Origin: Spirochaetota bacterium
GTDB taxonomy: Bacteria; Spirochaetota; UBA4802; UBA5550
Assembly: GCA_009787025.1 (NCBI GenBank)
Contig: WRGT01000067.1
Span: 1 to 48,247, forward strand
Length of the DNA stretch: 48,247 nucleotides
Direction of reading: 5' to 3'
A program made the position numbers and the translations under genes. The notes under the pieces are model-generated. The model made no database searches. It was not told the origin of the DNA and saw nothing but the letters and a program-made list of their open reading frames with translations. Of this stretch, positions 43,713 through 48,247 are shown piece after piece; position 1 is the first letter of the stretch, and each line of letters opens with the position of its first letter.

Positions 43713-44927
43713 TTATTCTTTAATCTTGTTAATCTTGTCTTGTTGTTTTTTTATATTTTCCTGTTGTTTCTTTATATCCTCCTCAAAATCTTTAGAATAC
43801 TGAGAAAGCTCATCTATATATTGATAATATGCTAAATGAGCGTTTAATTCTTCAGCCCGCTTACGCGCTTTGGCGTCAAATTCTTCTTTTCCCGCGAGGT
43901 CTTCGTCCATATACCCCATCATAGATTTTAGTTTTCGCATCAATATTTCATCGATAGTTATGTCCGGAATTATTTCATTGTCCATGATGTCTTTTAAAAC
44001 GTCAAAGTTATAAGTATGCCACATCGTTTTAATTCTGGCTGTAGCACCAATTCCGGCGGCATGAAGCAGCCATAATTTCGTTTTTTCTGTTTTAAGCAAA
44101 TCGTCAAAAGTCATATTGTAATGCTCTTTTAGCATCGCTAAAGCCCTGCGCAGACAACGGCGGTCATAAGCCATATTACCAATAGAACGCTGAACGGCTC
44201 GTTCACTTGGCCATTCGTATATTATTTTTTTAGCACGGTCAAATAATCTAAGAAGTAGGCCAAACAATACTGTAACAGACATAAGAATAATGTTGTTTTG
44301 GATTGCGGGCATACGGTCAAATTCGGCTAAATCCAGCAAGTATAAAAGCTCCTCCTCGCTTTCGGCTTTTTTATAGCTTTCAATGTTTTTTATTAGAGTG
44401 GTAGTGGTCGCTTCCCATATCGGGTCCATTGCCTCTAAGATAGTTTCGAATATGTCAAGAGAGTCTTCGGGAACAATTTTCCAAAGCAAACGGTCTCTCT
44501 CAAGCATTATTTGGGCGTCGAGCATGTCGTCAGTTTTATCAGCCACTTCAAATATTTTCTCATAAGCCGCTTTGCCCCGTTTGCGATATTTGGCTTTTAT
44601 TATTTCATTATAAGAAGCTCTGTATTGTTCCAGAAAATCTTTTACAGAAACAACCCCTGAAGAGTTTTCACTTTTTACATCATTACTTTGAGCAGGAGGT
44701 TCAAGATTAGCCATTGCCACCTTTGATATTAGAGCCGAATATTCTTCCTGCAGTCCAGACACGGCGAATTTTGTAGAGAATTCCACAATGTCGGAAAACG
44801 ATTTTGCAAAGTCGGTCAATTTTTTCTTGTAACTGTTTACTTCCTTTTGAAGAGAATCATCTTTTATCTGGTAGCTGTCAAAAGCGCTTAAATACCCATT
44901 AATCATTGAAGCAATAAGGTCGTTCAT
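43713..44927 (-). CDS. Unrecognised 404-residue helical protein
   Basis: I do not recognise this protein. It is almost entirely helical, with a single hydrophobic stretch near residues 211-232 (NNIILMSVTVLFGLLLRLF), Asp/Glu/Lys-rich elsewhere, and a C-terminal coiled coil of repeated heptads (KKQQENI, KKQQDKI). The ATG is one base after the previous gene's stop, so they are translationally coupled. Its short hydrophobic stretch could anchor it or be buried. Possible roles are structural or signalling. Confidence 0.7.
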   Translation of the reverse strand: MNDLIASMINGYLSAFDSYQIKDDSLQKEVNSYKKKLTDFAKSFSDIVEFSTKFAVSGLQEEYSALISKVAMANLEPPAQSNDVKSENSSGVVSVKDFLEQYRASYNEIIKAKYRKRGKAAYEKIFEVADKTDDMLDAQIMLERDRLLWKIVPEDSLDIFETILEAMDPIWEATTTTLIKNIESYKKAESEEELLYLLDLAEFDRMPAIQNNIILMSVTVLFGLLLRLFDRAKKIIYEWPSERAVQRSIGNMAYDRRCLRRALAMLKEHYNMTFDDLLKTEKTKLWLLHAAGIGATARIKTMWHTYNFDVLKDIMDNEIIPDITIDEILMRKLKSMMGYMDEDLAGKEEFDAKARKRAEELNAHLAYYQYIDELSQYSKDFEEDIKKQQENIKKQQDKINKIKE

Positions 44928-44928
44928 C

Positions 44929-45723
44929 TTACATTACCTCCTCAAAGGTATATTTACCTGTTTTGGATTCGGGCGAAATAACAAGTATCTCTTTGTATTT
45001 GATTGTCGCCAGGTTAATTTTCCCGATTTCTATTATTTCTTCTTTTTTAGCCTTTATAATATCCCATGCTTTCTTGAACTCATTCTCCACTTTTTTATTT
45101 TCTTCAGATTCGTCTATGCCTTTTTCAGCCATCGGCACTACTTCATCGACGAAATTTTTATATCCCTTATCGGTACACGGAATAAGTTTTCTAAATTTTT
45201 CTTTAGCCGCCAGAAAAGAAATATCGGAGCTGGGTTTAGAAAGTCTATTCAACCCTTTTTTCAGGTCTTCTTTTGTATCCCCACTCCCAAAAAAATCCGC
45301 CTTCCTTTGTTTTACAGAATAGTAGAAATAATCAAAGTATAGCGCGCAAAAAGCTTCAATAGTTTCAAGATAGAGGCTCTTTTTATTGAACGCAGTCCTT
45401 TCGTATCCGGTTACATACATTGCATTAATATCTTTTTCAATCTCATCAATTTTTTGTCTATATACGTCGGCTACGTCCGGCATTTCGTTTTCTTCGGCTG
45501 CTTTTAAATTAGCCTCCATCCGGTCCTGAAACAAAGCGGCTGTAGGCAAAAGATAATATTTTGAGTTTTTAATCTTATCCGCCGCTTCCTGAGCTGTTTC
45601 GCAAGGTCTCATAAACTCTACCATTTCTCTATAGACCTGCGCCTGTCTTTTGGAAAATCCGTTTTTCTCACAGCGGTCGCGCATCATTTCATAAAGTTTA
45701 ATTGATTTTTCAATATCTTTCAT
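44929..45723 (-). CDS. Unrecognised 264-residue helical protein
   Basis: I do not recognise this protein. It is helical, acidic and basic mixed, without signal peptide or obvious membrane helix, and contains EMMRDRCEKNGFSKRQAQVY near the start and a central YLETIEAFCALYFDYFYYS patch. AAGGAG lies about 12 nt before ATG 45723, a slightly long spacing. It is the first gene of a three-gene unit with the 404-residue protein and a lipoprotein. Confidence 0.7.
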   Translation of the reverse strand: MKDIEKSIKLYEMMRDRCEKNGFSKRQAQVYREMVEFMRPCETAQEAADKIKNSKYYLLPTAALFQDRMEANLKAAEENEMPDVADVYRQKIDEIEKDINAMYVTGYERTAFNKKSLYLETIEAFCALYFDYFYYSVKQRKADFFGSGDTKEDLKKGLNRLSKPSSDISFLAAKEKFRKLIPCTDKGYKNFVDEVVPMAEKGIDESEENKKVENEFKKAWDIIKAKKEEIIEIGKINLATIKYKEILVISPESKTGKYTFEEVM

Positions 45724-45884
45724 ATCTAATACTTTCTCCTTATAATAATATCAATCTAAGGGAATGCTATAATTATAGTCAAGGGAAAATTGCTTTTTCC
45801 TCCTTGACCGTTCCACTACATTATGGGCGTGTTGAAAAAAAACCTGATTTTACAACTAAGGTGTTTGATAAATGAAGTTTGAGT

Positions 45885-45915
45885 AGAACTTTGCGGCAAA
45901 CAGCCACAAAGTTCT
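45885..45915. repeat. Long hairpin between unknown operon and lipoprotein gene
   Basis: AGAACTTTG (45885-45893) and CAAAGTTCT (45907-45915) pair perfectly, GGC/GCC extend the stem inward past one mismatch, and the loop is AAACA. There is no T-run on either side, so an ordinary intrinsic terminator is unlikely. Confidence 0.55.
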
Positions 45916-45949
45916 ATGATTTATTGACTTATTGTCAACATTGCAAGCC

Positions 45950-46435
45950 TTACCTATTAAATTCAACAGTCCCATTTGGAGGTATCACAATATTTGACAG
46001 GGTAAATGTCTCCCCCTTATTGGTAACAGCACGAATATGAAACTTGTTTTCCTTATTTGTTGCACGCCCCGAAATCAAAAATCTTTCACCGCCGATTAGT
46101 TCTCTACCCGAGGCTATTAAATTGTCCCCCCACTCTGACGAGGACACAGACATTATCCACAATCCTGTGATGTGATGCCCCGACCCCAGACGGTTATAGA
46201 CATAAACGCTTGTTGTCAGATTTGGATCCTTCTTCGGTATCGCTCTTCCCTGTCCTCCGCCAATTGTAGTAGAACTATTAGATTTAGTCGTAGAACTATC
46301 GGATTTAGTTGTAGAACTATTCATAATTGATGAAACCGGAACACCTGATGAATTGGATTTAATCTTATCAAGTGTTTGACATGAGACACTAAAAAAAGCG
46401 ACTATAACTGTTAAAACAATTGCTTCAATTTTCAT
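45950..46435 (-). CDS. Lipoprotein with Ser/Thr repeat linker
   Basis: A 161-residue lipoprotein: signal KIEAIVLTVIVAFF, lipobox SVSCQT. The linker is made of three imperfect 7-residue repeats (NSSTTKS, DSSTTKS, NSSTTIG), encoded by 21-bp tandem repeats at about 46268-46322. The globular part (TSVYVYNRLGSGHHITGLWIM, IRAVTNKGETFTLS) is a beta-rich domain. No family was recognised. AGGAG precedes ATG 46435. Confidence 0.72.
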   Translation of the reverse strand: MKIEAIVLTVIVAFFSVSCQTLDKIKSNSSGVPVSSIMNSSTTKSDSSTTKSNSSTTIGGGQGRAIPKKDPNLTTSVYVYNRLGSGHHITGLWIMSVSSSEWGDNLIASGRELIGGERFLISGRATNKENKFHIRAVTNKGETFTLSNIVIPPNGTVEFNR

Positions 46436-46943
46436 TTGTTTTCTCCTTTTGTTTTTTTAAATTTTTGTTATTTGCATATATCCGTTAAGATAAAATGCTA
46501 TATTGTTCAGCCGTTTTACAGGCAGACAATCACAAGGCTATAATGACAGGCGCGAGACGCGGGCTGCCGCGATTAGGGGGAATTAAATAATTTATGATTT
46601 TTATTAAATGAAGAAAAATCTTGACTTTTAGGAAAAGATTACAAAATTGTCTGTCTGTCTGTCTGTCTGTCGAGACATTTTGTTCCTCCTGTAAAAAGTC
46701 AACTGTTTTGATTTAAGTCTTTCTTTTTTTGTTGTATGCAGGTTGTTTCGTATATGTTGTTGTGTCAAGGAAAAAAAAGGAACGTTGTCTGAACCGTGAT
46801 TTTGACAAGATTTTCAGGATTTTTACTGGGATTATAATTTGCTGCATGCAATACGCCTGCAAAGGCGTCCCAATGCCAAACAATTAAAAGAATGCACTCC
46901 GCGCCATAAGTTATGGATTTTTATAAAAAATGCAGAAAAAAAC
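46436..46943. other. Intergenic stretch with tetranucleotide repeat
   Basis: About 500 bp without a gene. It contains the lipoprotein promoter region, a six-unit TGTC run at 46648-46671, and unremarkable sequence. A long frame on the minus strand across the hic genes (46921-47586) is not supported. Confidence 0.55.
46648..46671 (+). repeat. Tetranucleotide microsatellite (TGTC)6
   Basis: Six perfect TGTC units. It lies about 210 bp upstream of the lipoprotein start (minus strand) and 300 bp upstream of hicA. Such runs can change length by slippage. Confidence 0.9.
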
Positions 46944-46972
46944 TTGACATACGTATAAAATATACGTATGTT
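46944..46972 (+). promoter_or_regulatory. hicAB promoter with palindromic operator
   Basis: TTGACA (46944-46949) and TATGTT (46967-46972) are 17 nt apart. A perfect 11-bp inverted repeat, ACATACGTATA and TATACGTATGT with 3 nt between (46947-46971), covers the whole promoter and probably binds HicB. The hicA ATG is 5 nt after the -10, so the mRNA should be leaderless. Confidence 0.75.
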
Positions 46973-46977
46973 ATATT

Positions 46978-47160
46978 ATGACAACGCGGGAGATTTTGAA
47001 ACTTTTGCATAAAGACGGCTGGTTTGTTTACGAACAAAACGGTTCTCATATTCAGCTTAAGCACGCGGTCAAAAAGGGACGTGTAACAGTCCCTCAGAAT
47101 AAAGGCGACTTGAAAAAAAGCACGCTCCATAGCATTCTTGTACAAGCCGGCCTGAAATAG
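46978..47160 (+). CDS. hicA: HicA toxin (mRNA interferase)
   Basis: A 60-residue double-stranded RNA-binding-like toxin. TTREILKLLHKDGW, the conserved catalytic His in NGSHIQLKH and VTVPQNKGDLKKSTLHSILVQAGL match the family. HicA cuts mRNA and is neutralised by HicB. No Shine-Dalgarno precedes the start; see the leaderless promoter. hicB begins 9 bp downstream. Confidence 0.93.
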   Translation: MTTREILKLLHKDGWFVYEQNGSHIQLKHAVKKGRVTVPQNKGDLKKSTLHSILVQAGLK

Positions 47161-47169
47161 GAGGTTATT

Positions 47170-47568
47170 ATGCGAAAACTGACTTACCTTGCAGTGTTTG
47201 AAACCGACGAAAAGCCGGGGATCAGCGTTTACTTTCCCGATGTACAGGGCTGCGTTTCCTGCGGTGATAATTTTGAACATGCCTTGCAGATGGCGAAAGA
47301 GGCGCTGGCTTTGCACATATACGGCATGGAAAAAGACGGAGAGACGCTGCCCAAGCGTACCGATAAAGTTCCTGAAACAGGTAAGGGCGATATGGTTGTT
47401 CCAATAACGGTTTACCCTGACATTGTTAAAGACGAAATCAACAACCGGCGCGAAAAGACAACAGTCACCATTCCGCATTGGCTCAAATCCGCAGCTGAGG
47501 CGGAGGGACTCAATTATTCGCGTTTGCTGGAAGCGGCAATAAAGGAAACGCTGGGCATCAATTCCTGA
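47170..47568 (+). CDS. hicB: HicB antitoxin
   Basis: A 132-residue antitoxin with the degenerate RNase H fold (FETDEKPGISVYFPDVQGCVSCGDNFEHAL) and a C-terminal ribbon-helix-helix/CopG-like region (TTVTIPHWLKSAAEAEGLNYSRLLEAAI) that binds DNA. AGGAGG precedes ATG 47170, so the antitoxin has a strong ribosome-binding site while the toxin has none, favouring antitoxin excess. Confidence 0.93.
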   Translation: MRKLTYLAVFETDEKPGISVYFPDVQGCVSCGDNFEHALQMAKEALALHIYGMEKDGETLPKRTDKVPETGKGDMVVPITVYPDIVKDEINNRREKTTVTIPHWLKSAAEAEGLNYSRLLEAAIKETLGINS

Positions 47569-47595
47569 ACCGCCGTAAAAAGTCACAAAATTTAC

Positions 47596-47624
47596 TTGAC
47601 TAAGTTGACCAAATTTATTATTAT
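47596..47624 (+). promoter_or_regulatory. Promoter of the Phd/PIN pair
   Basis: TTGACT (47596-47601) and TATTAT (47619-47624) are separated by 17 nt. The antitoxin ATG is 6 nt after the -10, predicting a leaderless mRNA. The 9-bp unit TTGACTAAG is followed directly by TTGACCAAA. Confidence 0.65.
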
Positions 47625-47630
47625 GAGATT

Positions 47631-47870
47631 ATGAAAACATTACAATCGGCGGAAGCCAAAACCCATTTTTCCTCTATTTTAAAAACTGTTGAAGCCGGAA
47701 ATGAAGTTGCTATCGCATACGGTAAAAAGAAACAGATTATTGCCGTAATAATTCCTTACGAAAAGTGGAAAAAAAATCAAAAAAGGGAATTAGGAACATT
47801 AGAGGGAAAAATGTCGGTAAATTTCGCAAAGGATTTTGCGATAACCGATGAGGAATTAATAAATTTATGA
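47631..47870 (+). CDS. Phd/YefM-type antitoxin
   Basis: A 79-residue antitoxin with LQSAEAKTHFSSILKTVEAGNEVAIAYGKKKQIIAVIIPYEKW, the Phd-type N-terminal DNA-binding and hallmark strands, and a C-terminal tail for toxin binding. Its stop overlaps the PIN toxin start by 4 bases (ATGA). Confidence 0.88.
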   Translation: MKTLQSAEAKTHFSSILKTVEAGNEVAIAYGKKKQIIAVIIPYEKWKKNQKRELGTLEGKMSVNFAKDFAITDEELINL

Positions 47871-48208
47871 ATTATATAGTTGATACTCATATTTTATTAT
47901 GGTCATTTATAGAAACAAAAAATTTATCAAAGAAAATCAAATCGGTTTTATTGGATGAGAATAATGAAATTTATTACAGCCCAATAAGTTTATGGGAAAT
48001 ATCGCTTAAATATGGATTAAAAAAATTGTCGCTTAAAGGCGGAACGCCTGACGATTTTTTTGAGGAACTAAAAAACAGTTATTATCACTGTAAAATAATT
48101 GACGATATGGATTTGATAACAAGCTACAAGCTGCCGACGTATCATAAAGATCCATTTGACGAGACTGTTGAATTTTTAATTTTTGATAAGATTTTCATCT
48201 CTATCTAA
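47867..48208 (+). pseudogene. PIN-domain toxin, probably frameshifted and C-terminally truncated
   Basis: A 113-residue frame of the VapC-like PIN family. D6 in YIVDTHILLW, the central glutamate in SLWEISLKYG, and HKDPFD (third acid region) are present. Family members normally continue PFDRLLIAQA and end with a strand carrying the fourth acidic residue in ISxD. Here the frame goes on as ETVEFLIF and stops after FISI, and in another frame RLL follows the PFD, so a small indel has shifted the end. Loss of the last 25 residues should inactivate the ribonuclease. A phd gene with an inactive toxin is a relic. Confidence 0.7.
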
Positions 48209-48247
48209 TTTTTCTTAACCACTTTCAGTAAATTATTTTCGAAATTT

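Noticed and set aside
46921-47586. A 221-residue open frame on the minus strand across hicA and hicB
   Set aside because: Complete overlap with the well-supported hicAB genes, no family resemblance and no ribosome-binding site.

Overview
The window is AT-rich bacterial DNA, most likely from a spirochaete (Spirochaetota). The best marker is the FlaB-type flagellin at 10322, whose N- and C-terminal helical ends and short middle match periplasmic-flagellum core proteins. A TonB-dependent receptor, an outer-membrane beta-barrel and many lipoproteins show a diderm envelope. A tRNA for selenocysteine (24992-25081) implies that the cell makes selenoproteins. I cannot place the genus.

Layout. 1-4757: a membrane protein with a spermidine-synthase-like tail (cut by the left edge), a TPR protein, yebC and ruvC. 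4782-5407: a toxin-antitoxin pair. 5607-9895: a one-repeat RCC1 lipoprotein stub, a beta-CASP RNase-like protein and a three-gene polar amino-acid ABC transporter. 10166-11243: flaB with a structured leader and terminator. 11349-12795: a dispersed repeat, a broken lipoprotein gene and an outer-membrane protein. 13018-16846: purE-guaA-CBS pyrophosphatase. 16861-22301: a methyltransferase, nikR, a LysM/LytM protein, an amidohydrolase and two cyclic-nucleotide-binding proteins. 22314-24586: tRNA-Arg, a second repeat copy, prfA and prmC. 24600-26925: an orphan antitoxin, tRNA-Sec and the UPF0210/ACT pair. 27241-32190: a TonB receptor divergent from an ECF transporter operon that contains a methyltransferase gene. 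32206-36049: a YdjM-like protein, a ComM-like ATPase, and a small membrane protein with a sigma factor and a ferredoxin. 36157-43123: an exported MBL hydrolase, repeat copies 3 and 4, DUF456, a HEPN/MNT pair, three tRNAs, argB, a UDPGP-family pyrophosphorylase and mntP. 43162-46435: lipoproteins and two unrecognised proteins. 46944-48208: hicAB and a Phd/PIN pair with a broken toxin.

Themes. (1) The TonB receptor plus ECF S-methyltransferase-T-A operon looks like a complete two-membrane uptake route for an unknown ligand, with an unusual methyltransferase at its centre. (2) The flaB leader has a hairpin with GGA in its loop and a second GGA site over the Shine-Dalgarno, as expected for CsrA control. 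(3) Five toxin-antitoxin or relic loci occur; three have promoters whose -10 lies only about 6 nt before the first start codon, predicting leaderless mRNAs. (4) A palindromic MITE-like repeat occurs four times, and a fragment of it forms the end of mntP. (5) Two leaders, before the UPF0237/UPF0210 pair and before the ECF operon, have pairings that suggest RNA regulation.

All calls come from reading the sequence by eye. Family assignments rest on motifs; no database search was run.
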